In this document: piece by piece, positions 37,626 through 49,222 of the stretch
Layout: each line of letters begins with the position of its first letter
Numbering within the stretch: position 1 is the stretch's first letter
From: Anaeramoeba ignava
Taxonomy: Eukaryota > Metamonada > Anaeramoebidae
Assembly (NCBI GenBank): GCA_028826165.1
Contig: JAPDFW010000054.1
Coordinates: forward strand, 314,001-378,000
Length of the DNA stretch: 64,000 bases
Direction: 5' to 3'
Translations under genes and position numbers: made by a program
Notes under the pieces: generated by a model
Seen by the model: the letters and a program-made list of their open reading frames with translations, nothing else
What the model was told of the DNA's origin: nothing
The model's database searches: none

Positions 37626-37722
37626 AAAAAAAAGAAAAGCAAAAAAATTTTTTTCCTTTTTTCATTTTTTTTCCTTTTTTCCTTTTTTCATTTTTTCATT
37701 TTTTTTGTAAATTTCAAACAAA

Positions 37723-39675
37723 ATGAATTCAACTCGAAACACTGATTCTGATGAAAAAAAACATTTAAAACGAAATTCAAATTCAAATTCAAATGAAAAA
37801 TCAAAAGAAAAACCAAAAGAAAAATCAAAAGAAAAATCAAAAGAAAAACCAAAAGAAAAATCAAAAGAAAAATCAAAAGAAAAATCAAAAGAAAAATCAA
37901 ATCAAAAATCAAAAGAAAAATCAAAAGAAAAATCAAAAGAAAAATCAAATGAAAAATCAAATCAAAAATCAAATAAATCAAATAATTCAAATGAAAAATC
38001 AAATCAAAAATCAAATAAATCAAATAATTCAAATGAAAAATCAAAAGAAAAATCAAATGAAAAATCAAATAAAAAATCAAAAGAAAAATCAAAATCAAAT
38101 GAAAAATCAAATGAAAAATCAAAAGAAAAATCAAATGAAAAACCAAATAAAAATTCAAATGAAAAATCAAATCAAAAATCAAATCAAAAATATATAAAGT
38201 CTAGAAAAGAAAAAGAAAAAGAAAAACATTCAAAAAAAATGTTGCATGAGGATTTTTTAAACTGTTATACCTCATTTAATCACCTCACAAATTTTACCAT
38301 TTTTATCAAAAATTCTGAAAACCCACCAATTGAATTTAAAACTCACAAAATTATTCTAAGTACTCGTTCTCCTTTTTTCCACAAATACTTCTGTGTTCGA
38401 CATTGTCCAGAAATTTATTTTGAAAATATCAATCCAGAAATGATGAAATTAGTGTTGGATTACATTTATTTAGGAAAACTATTCCATAAACAACAAAAAA
38501 AAGAAGATTTAATCTCACTTTTGAAAATGTCAATTCATTTGGAGTTGGATTTTTTTGTCAATTATGTCACAAAAAAAATTACTAAATCTTTGGATCAACA
38601 GAATATTTTCTATTTCTTCAAAAACAATGAAATTGTTAAATCAAGTAAAATTGAATCAAAATGTCTTCATTTCATTCACTCTCATTTTTCACAATTTGAT
38701 AAACAATCCTTTTCTAATCTGGAAGAACACCAAATTTGCCAAATTATCCAGAGCAAAATTGATACAGACAAATATTTACCAATTAATTATTTCCAAATGA
38801 TTGAATCTTGGCATAAATCAAAATTGAAAACAGAAATGCAAATAATTCAAAAAAACCGATTAAATCGAATAATCAACGGTCTTTTCCAAAATTTCAGTCC
38901 AAAATTAGTTGATAAGCAGTTTATAGAAGATTTAAGATCATTCACTTTTTTGTCAGACTTTTTTTTAAGATTTGATCAATTCGAAGTCGAAGAGAAAAAC
39001 AAAAAATTACAAGATCAAATCGATATACAAGACAAAGAAATGGAAAAACAAAAAAAGAATTATATCAAAAACCAACAAAAATATGAAAAAGAAGCAAATG
39101 AAATGCAGAGAAAAATCAATTTTAATTTAATGGATACATTTTTACTCGAAAATTTCGAATATATTCAAATTTTGAAAAAATGGATCAATGATGACAATTT
39201 CTTTAGTAAAATGCAATTAGGATTTTCTGCAAAAAGAGATGGATTCAGTTCCAAAAATTTCCATGATTTTTGTGACAATAAGGGGAAAACATTAGTTATC
39301 ATTCAATCAAAAAATAACTTTATTTTTGGAGGATTTACTGAAGTTGGTTGGATTTCTGGTGAAAATAATAGAGGAATTAAAGATCTAAATGCATTTCTTT
39401 TTAGTTTGAAAAATCCTGAACAAACTTCTCCACAAAAATTTCCTTTCAAAAGAGAAGCAGAAAATGAATTTGCTCTTCAATATAATTTGGAATGGGGTCC
39501 ATATTTTGGTAATAGTGATTTAGCTATTATTTCTTCAAATTTGAAAAATGGAAGTTCAATTTATTTTGGTCAATCTTATGTTTTACCTGAAAAAATTGAT
39601 TTTAAAACAAAACAATCAAGGAATTATTTTGAAAAATTGAAGAAGTTCTTTGTTTTTCATTTAAAAGAGAAATAA
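37723..39675 (+). CDS. BTB-TLDc domain protein
   Basis: Single exon, 650 residues, no frame break. Residues 1-170 are a low-complexity Lys/Glu/Ser/Asn tract (SKEK repeats). The BTB/POZ domain (about 178-285) has FTIFIKN, FKTHKIILSTRSPFFHKYF and MKLVLDYIYLGKL; an alpha-helical BACK-like region follows. A coiled coil (about 420-460) precedes the TLDc domain (about 466-650): LGFSAKRDGFSSKNFHDFCDNKG, LVIIQSKNNFIFGGFTEVGW and a terminal SIYFGQSYVLPEKIDF. BTB suggests Cullin-3 adaptor or dimerisation function. TLDc domains bind V-ATPase or act in oxidation resistance in animals. BTB-TLDc proteins are abundant in free-living amoebae. Confidence 0.92.
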   Translation: MNSTRNTDSDEKKHLKRNSNSNSNEKSKEKPKEKSKEKSKEKPKEKSKEKSKEKSKEKSNQKSKEKSKEKSKEKSNEKSNQKSNKSNNSNEKSNQKSNKSNNSNEKSKEKSNEKSNKKSKEKSKSNEKSNEKSKEKSNEKPNKNSNEKSNQKSNQKYIKSRKEKEKEKHSKKMLHEDFLNCYTSFNHLTNFTIFIKNSENPPIEFKTHKIILSTRSPFFHKYFCVRHCPEIYFENINPEMMKLVLDYIYLGKLFHKQQKKEDLISLLKMSIHLELDFFVNYVTKKITKSLDQQNIFYFFKNNEIVKSSKIESKCLHFIHSHFSQFDKQSFSNLEEHQICQIIQSKIDTDKYLPINYFQMIESWHKSKLKTEMQIIQKNRLNRIINGLFQNFSPKLVDKQFIEDLRSFTFLSDFFLRFDQFEVEEKNKKLQDQIDIQDKEMEKQKKNYIKNQQKYEKEANEMQRKINFNLMDTFLLENFEYIQILKKWINDDNFFSKMQLGFSAKRDGFSSKNFHDFCDNKGKTLVIIQSKNNFIFGGFTEVGWISGENNRGIKDLNAFLFSLKNPEQTSPQKFPFKREAENEFALQYNLEWGPYFGNSDLAIISSNLKNGSSIYFGQSYVLPEKIDFKTKQSRNYFEKLKKFFVFHLKEK

Positions 39676-39689
39676 AATTGAATTTTCAT

Positions 39690-40830
39690 AATTTTAATAA
39701 TTTTAATTTGAATAATTTTAATTTTAATAATTTCTTGTTGTTGGAAATTTTTTGGATTGAATTTGAATTTTGATTTTAATTTTGATTTTAATAATTTTAA
39801 TTATTTTAATAATTTTGATTTTAATAATTTTAATAATTTCTTGTTATTGGAAATTTTTTGGATTGAATTTGATTTTGATTTTAATTTTGTTTTTTTGAAT
39901 TTTGAATTTTAATAATTTTAATTTTAATAATTTCTTGTTATTGGAAATTTTTTGGATTGAATTTGAATTTGATTTTAATTTTGTTTTTAATAATTTTAAT
40001 TTGAATTTGATTTTGATTTTAAATTTAAATTTTGATTTTAATAATTTAAATTTTAATAATTTTAATTTTAATAACTTTAATAATTTCTTGTTGTTGGAAA
40101 TTTTTTGGATTGAATTTGATTTTGATTTTAATTTTGTTTTTTTGAATTTTGATTTGAATAATTTTAATTTTAATAATTTTAATTTGAATATTTAAATTTT
40201 AATAATTTTAATAATTTTAATAATTTCTTGTTATTGGAAATTTTTTGGATTGAATTTGATTTTTAATTTAAATTTTGTTTTTAATTTTAATAATTTTAAT
40301 AATTTTAATAATTTCTTGTTATTGGAAATTTTTTGGATTGAATTTGATTTTGTTTTTTAATTTAAATTTTAATAATTTTAATAATTTTAATAATTTCTTG
40401 TTATTGGAAATTTTTTGGATTGAATTTGATTTTGATTTTAATTTTGTTTTTTTGAATTTTGATTTTTAATAATTTTAATTTTAATAATTTGATTTTGATT
40501 TTAATTTTGTTTTTTTGAATTTTGATTTGAATAATTTAAATTTTAATAATTTTAATAATTTTAATAATTTCTTGTTATTGGAAATTTTTTGGATTGAATT
40601 TTGATTTTTAATAATTTTGTTTTTTAATTTAAATTTTAATAATTTTAATAATTTTAATAATTTCTTGTTATTGGAAATTTTTTGGATTGAATTTGAATTT
40701 GATTTTGATTTTTAATGAAAATTGTTTTTTTGAATTTTAATGATTTTTAATAATTTCTTGTTATTGGAAATTTTTTGGATTGAATTTGATTTTGATTTTT
40801 AATGAAAATTGTTTTTTTGAATTTTGAAAA
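39690..40830. repeat. Minisatellite in the BTB-TLDc/Abi 3' interval
   Basis: Ten copies of a core CTTGTTATTGGAAATTTTTT plus GGATTGAATTTGATTTTGAT occur near 39734, 39841, 39934, 40087, 40227, 40315, 40397, 40570, 40664 and 40757. They are separated by variable numbers of TTTTAATAATTT. The last two copies carry an extra AATGAAAATTGTTTTTTTG block that reaches to within 70 bp of the Abi stop. Confidence 0.88.
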
Positions 40831-40895
40831 GTAAAAAAAAATATTGGAAATTTGATGAAAAAAAAAAGGCAAAAGGAAAAAAAAGGAAAAGGCAA

Positions 40896-42651
40896 TTAAT
40901 TATCACCAAAAGGAGGAGGAATATCATCACCAAAAGGAGGAGTATATCATCACCAAAAGGAGGAGGAATATCATCACCAAAAGGAGGAGGAATATCACCA
41001 AGAGGAGGAGGAATATCACCAAGAGGAGGAGGAATATTATCAAATGGAGGAGGAGTTGGACCTTCCATTGGAGGAGGTTTTGGGCCATCTATTGGAGGTG
41101 GAGGTGGACCATCAAAAGGAGGAGGAGTCGGGGGCAATATTGCTGTATTCTCAATTGTAAGTGAAGTTTTTGGAGTATGACCTGATATTTTTTGTGATTT
41201 TGATTGCATCTCATCTCCTGTTTGTGATGTTAATGATTCACCAGTTTCTGTTTCTGTTTCTGTTTCTGTTTTTTCTTCTTCTTTTTTTTCGCTTGATTTT
41301 AAAATTGCTTCTTGAATTGGTTTTTCTGATTTGTTTTTCGTCTTAATTAAACTTGTTTCTTGATTTGGATTTGTTAAACTTGTTCCAATTTCATCAAGTG
41401 CGCTGAAGTTTAAATGACATCCTTTTAAGTTTATCAATGTTTTTTGTTTGTATTCTGTTGGTATTTGATCTTCAGGTAATTTGTGTGTTTTTTCTCCTTC
41501 TATTGGTATTCTTTCTTTGTATAATTTTTGTAATCCTGCTTGGCCAACTCTAATATGAGCTCCTTTGATTCTCTTTTGATACACATTTTAATATTAATTT
41601 TAATTTTAATTTTAATTTCAAAATGAATTTTAAATTTTAAATTTAATTTTAATTTTAATTTTAATTTTAATTTTAATTTTAATTTTAAATTTTAATTTTA
41701 ATTTTAATTTTAATTTTAATTTTAATTTTAATTTTAATTTTAATTTTAATTTTAATTTTAATTTTAATTTTAATTTTAATTTTAATTTTAATTTTAATTT
41801 TAATTTTAATTTTGATTTTAAATTTTAATTTTGATTTTGATTTTAATTTTAATTTTAATTTTTAATTTTATTTTTGATTTTAATTTTAATATTAATTTTA
41901 ATTTTAATTTTAATTTTAATTTTAATTTCAAATTTTAATTTTAAGTTAATTTTGATTTTTAATTTTAATTTTAATTTTAATTTTAATTTTAATTTTAATT
42001 TTAATTTTAATTTTAATTTTAATTTTAATTTTAATTTTAATTTTAAATTTTAATTTTAATTTGAATTTTAATTTTAATTTTAATTTTTTTAAATTTTAAT
42101 TTTTTTAAATTTTGATTTTAATTTCAAATTGAATTTTAATTTTAATTTTAATATTAATTTTAATTTTAATTTAAATTTAATTTTAATTTTAATTTTAATT
42201 TTAATTTTAATTTTAATTTTAATTTTAATTTTAATTTTAATTTTAATTTTAATTTTGATTTAGATTTTAATTTTAATTTTCATTTTCATTTTAATTTTAA
42301 TTATATTAATTTTAATTTTGAAAATATTTCTTAAATTAATTTTGAACATGTAAAAAAACTTACAGCAAGAGCTGAACGAATTTCCAAATCTAACTTTTCA
42401 ACTTGTTGTTCTTGAAGTGAAAGAAGGTTATTAAGATGAGTACTTACAGTAAAAATATGTTGAGCAACTTTTTGCAAACCTTCATTAACCTCATTTTGTG
42501 TTTTCATTTTTGTTTCATCTGGATTATGTTGATATTCGGTAATATTTGTTTGTGCTGTTTTATCAAGTTGTTGTGATGATTCATATAATTCTTCAAGTGA
42601 TTTAGGAAGAAGTCCATTCATATAATCATTTAACTGTTCGGTTAAATCCAT
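40896..42651 (-). CDS. ABI: Abi, subunit of the SCAR/WAVE actin-nucleation complex (2 exons)
   Basis: Exons 42364-42651 and 40896-41572 (minus), phase 0 across GCT|GTAAGT. About 321 residues. Exon 1 is the Abi homology region: an all-helical segment LPKSLEELYESSQQLDKT, VAQHIFTVSTHLNNLLSLQ and LDLEIRSALA. It packs against SCAR and other subunits in the complex that activates Arp2/3 downstream of Rac. Exon 2 has a short conserved segment (RIKGAHIRVGQAGLQ), a Thr/Glu repeat and a proline-rich tail of tandem PPPFGD, PPPPIDGP and PPPMEGP units, ending PPPFGDN. One base is missing near 40941-40944 in one GGAGGA repeat, sending the frame into a hydrophobic nonsense tail. Restoring it gives 226 codons in exon 2. 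The exon 2 acceptor (CAAAAG|AGA) is weak. Confidence 0.85.
41573..42363. repeat. Abi intron array (TTTTAA)
   Basis: A 791-bp intron of AATTTT units with GATTTT and TTTCAAATT variants between a consensus GTAAGT donor and an AG acceptor on the minus strand. Confidence 0.85.
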
Positions 42652-42659
42652 TTTTGTTT

Positions 42660-43381
42660 AAAACGAAAAAAAAAAAACAAAACAATAAAAAATGAAAAAG
42701 AAAAAAATGAAAAAGAAAAAAATGAAAAGAAAAAAATGAAAAAGAAAAAAATGAAAAAGAAAAAAATGAAAAAAAGTTTTTTAATTTTAATTTTAATTTA
42801 AATTTTAATTTTTAATTTTAATTTTAATTTTAATTTTAATTTTAATTTTAATTTTGATTTTGATTTTGATTTTAATTTTAATTTTGATTTTAATTTTGAT
42901 TTTGATTTTGATTTTGATTTTGATTTTAAATTTGATTTTAATTTTGATTTTAATTTTAATTTTAATTTTAATTTTGATTTTTATTTTAATTTTAAATTTG
43001 ATTTTAATTTTAAATTTAATTTTAATTTTAATTTTGATTTTGATTTTGATTTTGATTTTGATTTTAATTTTAATTTTAATTTTAATTTTAAATTTGATTT
43101 TAATTTTGATTTTAATTTTAATTTTTAATTTTAATTTTGATTTTAATTTTAAATTTGATTTTGATTTTAATTTTGATTTTAATTTTAATTTTAATTTTAA
43201 TTTTAATTTTGATTTTAATTTTGATTTTAATTTTTATTTTAATTTTAAATTTGATTTTAATTTTAATTTTAATTTTAATTTTAATTTTAATTTTAATTTT
43301 GATTTTGATTTTAATTTTAATTTTAAATTTGATTTTAATTTTAATTTTAATTTTAATTTTGATTTTAATTTTAATTTTGAT
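42660..43381. repeat. Intergenic array (AATTTTGATTTT)
   Basis: The Abi upstream region starts with a (GAAAAAGAAAAAAAT)n stretch (42690-42775). It is followed by 600 bp of hexamers TTTTAA, TTTTGA and TTTAAA that runs right up to the stop codon of the last RCC1-BTB copy. Open frames in it are periodic (Ile-Leu, Asn-Phe) and not coding. Confidence 0.9.
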
Positions 43382-45138
43382 TTAAATTTGATTTTGATTA
43401 TTAAATTTGTTAATTAATAAATCAAATAAATTTGGATTTGTTTGATTTAATTGAAAATAATCAATTCCTTTTTGAATTTCATTAATTATTTCTTGTGTAA
43501 TTTGAATTCCATCTTTAATTTGATTTGAATAAATCCAATATTCAAATATTTGAAATGATTTATTACTTAATTCACTATAATCTGTAACTTTATTAGAAGT
43601 ATCTTCTGTTACAGATAAAAACATTCCTCGATATAATTCACTTCTCATTATTAATATTAATTTGGGGAATTTATATTGTTTTTCTTTTCTTTCAATAATA
43701 AAATCTTTTTCATTTTCATTTTCATTTAAATAAATTCTTTTCATTGTTTCTTCTATTTTTTCATTGGAATTTATAATTTCTTTAATTTCAGAATATAATT
43801 TTGGATTTATTATTCTGTTTGAGTAAATCATTTCAAATATTTGATTTGATTCTTTAATTGATTTTATTTGAAATAATTTCTTGAAGTTTTTCAATTTCAT
43901 TTTCATTTTGGTTTAATCTATATTTCAATATTAATTTATGAGCTTCAATTATTTCTCCATTTTCTGTTTTAAATGAAATATTACAAAATTCTTTTCTTCT
44001 AAATAGTTTTATCAAATCTTCTTCAAGATTGGAAAAAGAAGGAGAATAATAAAGAAATGATTTCGAATATCCACAAGAAACATGATAATTGGAAATATCT
44101 TCATTAAATCTTAATTTAGGAAGTTCAATTTGAATTGGAATTGATTGATCTTTTGTATCTCCAGTTCCTAATTCACCAAATAAATTATGTCCAAATACTA
44201 TTAATTTTGAATTGGAAGTTAAAATCAAAGTATGATCACTTCCAACAGAAAAATCAATAATATTATCATTTTCAAATAAAGATGATTTGATTTCAGTAAA
44301 TTCATAAGTATTTGTGCCAAGTCCATTATTTTCATAATCTCCACATGAATAAAGTTTTCTTTTTGGATTTTGATTTTCATTTTCAATCAACATTATTGAA
44401 TGGAAACTTCCACATTGAATATCAATTATTTTGCCTTTTGGAATACTTTGGATTTTGGTTAATTTTTGGATTTTTGTTTCTTTTCTTGATTCTAACCCAA
44501 GTTTACCATATATGTTATCACCGCATCCAAATAATTCTTGATTTGAATTTAAAAGAAAAACATGCTTTGAAGTATTTCCTGAAAATATTTTAGAAACATT
44601 TTTCATCATTAAAATTGGTTTTTTTGTATGTTTAAGTGTTTTAGAATCAAAACCAAGTTGACCTAAATAATTTGAACCAATTCCATAAGCATTATGATTT
44701 GAAGTTAATAAGTAAATTGAACGATTTGCAGAAACAACATCTTCAATTATTCTATCATTTTTATCTTCAATTAATGATGAAATATTGATAAATTCATTTA
44801 TATTATTTGGATTACTATTTTTTCCTTTTGGCAAATACATTTCCTTCTATTGTTAAAATAGCTTCATTATCATCACCAACAGTTACTTTTTGAATATTTT
44901 CTTCAATTTGGATTTTTGAAGGATTTTGATTTGAATCACTTAAATATTCTATCGCTTTTCCATTTTTAAAAAGGAAAATTGTTGAAAAATTTCCTGATGA
45001 AATTTGTTTAATTTGTTTTTCATTTTCATTTTCATTTTCATTTTCAAATTTAAATTGAATTGGTTTTGTTATTTTTTCTGTTTCATTTTCGAAAAGTTTT
45101 GGATATTCATTTAAACCAAAAAATAAACAATCATTCAT
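43382..45138 (-). CDS. RCC1-BTB paralogue F (two frame breaks)
   Basis: The last member of the array. It starts MNDCLFFGLNEYPKLF and has RCC1-type repeats (YGIGSNYLGQLGFD, VFGHNLFGELGTGD). A BTB (SFKTENGEIIEAHKLILKYR) and a second BTB-like unit (YKFPKLILIMRSELYRGMF) follow; the end is LINKFNNQNQI. A surplus T occurs at about 44826-44829 and another at 43862-43865. Its ATG lies in frame with, and without a stop from, copy E upstream. Correcting both breaks would yield one E-F protein of 1,198 residues. Confidence 0.8.
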
Positions 45139-46980
45139 TTTTTGTGCATCTTCTTTTTCTTGTATTTGATTATTAAATTTGTTAATTAATAAATCAAATA
45201 AATTTGGATATGTTTGATTTAATTGAAAATAATCAATTCCAATTTTAATTTCATCAATTATTTCTTGTGTAATTTCAATTTCATCTTTAATTTGATTTGA
45301 ATAAATCCAATATTCAAATATTTGAAATGATTTATTACTTAATTCACTATAATCTGTAACTTTATTAGATTTATCTTCAGTTACAGATAAAAACATTCCT
45401 CGATATAATTCACTTCTCATTATTAATATTAATTTAGGGAATTTATATTGTTTTTCTTTTCTTTCAATAATAAAATCTTTTTCATTTTCATTTTCATTTA
45501 AATAAATTCTTTTCATTGTTTCTTCAATTTTTTCATTTGAATTTATAATTTCTTTAATTTCAGAATATAATTTTGGATTTATTATTCTGTTTGAATAAAT
45601 CATTTCAAATATTTGATTTGATTCTTTAATTGATTTATTTGAAATAATTTCTTGAAGTTTTTCAATTTCATTTTCATTTTGATTTTGATTTAATCTATAT
45701 TTCAATATTAATTTATGAGCTTCAATTATTTCTCCATTTTCGGTTTTAAATGAAATATTACAAAATTCTTTTCTTCTAAATAATTTTATCAAATCTTCTT
45801 CAAGATTGGAAAAAGAAGGAAGAAAAGGAGAATAATAAAGAAATGAATTATTATATCCACAAGAAATATGATAATTGGAAATATTTTCATTAAATCTTAA
45901 TTTAGGAAGTTCAATTTGAATTGGAATTGATTTATTTTTTTCTGTATTTCCAGTTCCTAATTGACCAGAATTATTATTTCCAAATACAATAGATTTCCCT
46001 TTGGAAGTTAAAATCAAATTATGATATTGCCCACAAGAAATTTCAATAATATTATCATCATTTTCAAATAAAGATGATTTGATTTCAGTAAATTCATAAG
46101 TATTATTATATACTGTGCCAAGTCCATTAAAAAAAGATCTTCCACATGAATAAAGTTTTCTTTTTGGATTTTCATTTTCATTTTCAATCAACATTATTGA
46201 ATGGAAACCTCCACATTGAATATCAATTATTTTGCCTTTTGGAATATTTTGGATTCTGGTTAATTTTTGGATTTTATCTTCTTTTCTTATTGATTCTCCT
46301 AACCCAACTTGACCATCACTATTTAATCCGCATACAAATAATTCTTGGTTTGAATTTAAAAGAAAAATATGATTTGAAGAATTTCCTGAAAATATTTTAG
46401 AAATATTTTTCATCATTAAAATTGGTAATTCGGATTGATGAAAAGAGCCAAGACCAAGTTGGTAATATCGATTAGAACCAATTCCATAAGCATTTTGATT
46501 TGAAGTTAATAAGTAAATTGAATCAGCTCCAGAAACAATATCTTTAATTATTCTATCATTTGTATCTTCAATTAATGATGAAATATTGATAAATTCATTT
46601 GGATTTTCTGGATTAATATATTTTCCTTTGGCAAATACATTTCCTTCTTTTGTTAAAATAGCTTCATTTTGAAAACCAACAGTTACTTTTTGAATATTTT
46701 CTTCAATTTGGATTTTTGAAGGATTTTGATCTGAATATCTTTCATTTAAATATTCTATTGCTTTTCCATTTTTAAAAAGGAAAATTGTTGAAAAATTTCC
46801 TGAAGAAATTTGTTTAATTTGTTTTTCATTTTCATTTTCATTTTCATTTTCTTTTTCATTTTCATTTTCTTTTTCATTTTCATTTTCAAATTTAAATTGG
46901 ATTGGTGGTGTTATTATTTCTGGTTCATTTTTGATAAGAATCGAATTTTGATTTGAACCAAAAAATAAACAATCATTCAT
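45139..46980 (-). CDS. RCC1-BTB paralogue E (intact, reads into F)
   Basis: An unbroken copy: MNDCLFFGSNQNSILIK, an Asn/Glu low-complexity loop, RCC1-like beta-propeller repeats (AYGIGSNRYYQLGLGSFHQ, FVCGLNSDGQVGLGE, SIVFGNNNSGQLGTGN) and the two BTB-like units. RCC1 propellers bind chromatin, GTPases or ubiquitin-ligase substrates; BTB suggests a Cullin-3 adaptor. No RCC1 active-site feature allows a specific GTPase to be named. At its end (NNQIQEKEDAQK) there is no stop; the frame runs straight into the ATG of copy F and terminates at 44815 only because of F's frame break. Confidence 0.88.
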
Positions 46981-47101
46981 TTTTGAAAAGAAAAAAAATG
47001 AAAAAAATGTTTTTTTGGATTTTAATTTTAATTTTAATTTTAATTGAAAATCAATTCCTATTTTGGTTTCATCAATAATTTCTTGTGTAATTTGATTGAA
47101 A
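46981..47101 (-). pseudogene. Relic of an RCC1-BTB C-terminus
   Basis: Between copies D and E the minus strand reads ITQEIIDETKIGIDFQL, matching ITQEIIDEIKIGIDYFQL in the C-terminal BTB unit of the paralogues. Low-complexity repeat follows. The frame is open from a stop at about 47172 into the ATG of copy E. It is a leftover of a deleted array member or of unequal crossing-over. Confidence 0.65.
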
Positions 47102-49077
47102 TTAAAAAATGAAACATTTTTCTTTTTTCCTTCGTGATCTTGATTTTGATTTTGATTTTGATTTTGATTTTAAATGATTAATTTGATTTTGATTTTGATT
47201 TTGAATTTGAATTTTATTTTGAATTTCCTCTTCTTTTTGAATTTGAATGTAATTTTGATTATTAAATTGCTTAATTAATAAATCAAATAAATTTGGATTT
47301 GTTTGATTTAATTGAAAATAATCAATTCCTTTTGAATTTCATTAATTATTTCTTGTGTAATTTGAATTACATTTTTAATTTGATTTGAATAAATCCAATA
47401 TTCAAATATTTGAAATGATTTATTACTTAATTCACTATAATCTTTAACTTTATTAGAAGTATCATCTGTTACAGATAAAAACATTCCTCGATATAATTCA
47501 CTTCTCATTATTAATATTAATTTTGGAAATTTATATTGTTTTTCTTTTCTTTCAATAATAAAATCTTTTTCATTTTCATTTTCATTTAAATAAATTCTTT
47601 TCATTGTTTCTTCAATTTTTTCATTTAAATTTATAATTTCTTTAATTTCAGAATATAATTTTGGATTTATAATTCTGTTTGAATAAATCATTTCAAATAT
47701 TTGATTTGATTCTTTAATTGATTTTATTTGAAATAATTTCTTGAAGTTTTTCAATTTCATTTTGATTTTGATTTAATCTATATTTCAATATTAATTTATG
47801 AGCTTCAATTATTTCTCCATTTTTGGTTTTAAACGAAATATCACAAAATTCTTTTCTTCTAAATAATTTTATCAAATCTTCTTCAAGATTGGAAAAAGAA
47901 AGAGGAGAATAATAAATAAATGAATTGCCTGTTCCACAAGAAATATGATAATTGGAAATATTTTCATTAAATCTTAATTTAGGAAGTTCAATTTGAATTG
48001 GAATTGATTGATTTTCTTTATCTCCAGTTCCTAATTCACCAGAACCATTATCTCCAAATCCTATTAATTTCAAGTTGGAAGTTAAAATCAAAGTATGAGA
48101 ATTTCCAACAGAAATATCAAGAAATATCATTATTTTCAAATAAAGATGATTTGATTTCAGTAAATTCATAAGTATTTTCATATTTATCAAGTCCATTAAA
48201 TTTAGAAGCTCCACATGAATAAAGCTTTCTTTTTGGATTTTCATTTTCATTTTCATTTTCAATTTCAATCAACATTATTGAAAGAGCGGCTCCACATTGA
48301 ATATCAATTATTTTACCTTTTGGAATATTTTGGATTTTGGTTAATTTATCTATATAGGTAATTTTTTTTCCTAATCCAAGTTGACCATAAAAATTATCTC
48401 CACATGAAAATAATTCTTGATTTGAATTTAAAAGAAAAACATGATTTGAATTATTTCCTGAAAATATTTTAGAAACATTTTTCATCATTAAAATTGGTTT
48501 TCTTGCTTTATTCAGTGTTTTAGAATCAAAACCAAGTTGACCATATCGATTACGACTAATTCCATAAGCATTTTGATTTGAAGTTAATAAGTAAATTGAT
48601 TCATATCCAGAAATAATATCTTCAATTATTCTATCATTTGTATCTTCAATTAATGATGAAATATTGGTAAATTCTTTTCTACTTGTGAAACTAATATCAT
48701 ATCCTTTTGCAAATACATTTCCTTCTATTGTTAAAATAGCTTCATCTTGACCGCCAACAGTTACTTTTTGAATATTTTCTTCAATTTGGATTTTTGAAGG
48801 ATTTTGATTTGAATCATTTTCTTTTAGATATTCTATTGCTTTTCCATTTTTAAAAAGGAAAATTGTTGAAAAAATTTCCTGATGAAATTTGTTTAATTTG
48901 TTTTTCATTTTCATTTTCATTTTCATTTTCATTTTCATTTTCATTTTCATTTTCATTTTCATTTTCATTTTCATTTTCATTTTCAAATTTAAATTGAATT
49001 GGTTTTGTTATTGAATCTGGTTCATTTTTGATAAGTTTTGGAAATTGATTTCTTCCAAAAAATAAACAATCATTCAT
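47102..49077 (-). CDS. RCC1-BTB paralogue D (four frame breaks)
   Basis: Starts MNDCLFFGRNQFPKLIKN and carries the same RCC1 and double-BTB layout, extended by a Gln/Asn/Lys/Ser tail that ends EKCFIF, like EKCLIF of copy C. Breaks lie at 48869-48874 (extra A on the plus strand), about 48121-48135 (extra base), 47722-47725 (extra T) and about 47328-47333 (missing T). Together they net to a multiple of three (658 codons). It is the most damaged copy and the best pseudogene candidate in the array. Confidence 0.7.
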
Positions 49078-49222
49078 TTTTTGAAAGAAAAAAATGAAAA
49101 AAAGAAAAAATGAAAAAAATGAAAAAAATGAAAAAAAGTTTTTTAATTTTAATTTTAATTTTAATTTTAATTTGAATTTTAATTTTAATTTTAATTTTAA
49201 ATTTTAATTAATGATTTCTTGT

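Noticed and set aside
37688-38182. Minus-strand Ile/Leu/Phe-rich frame
   Set aside because: Antisense of the Lys/Glu/Ser-rich head of the BTB-TLDc protein.
40799-40895. Hydrophobic C-terminal tail of the Abi frame
   Set aside because: Arises from a missing base in a GGAGGA repeat; the Pro-rich frame resumes and ends at 40896.
42854-43417. Ile-Leu / Asn-Phe repeat proteins on the plus strand
   Set aside because: By-products of hexanucleotide TTTTGA/TTTTAA repeats; no start context, no unique flank.
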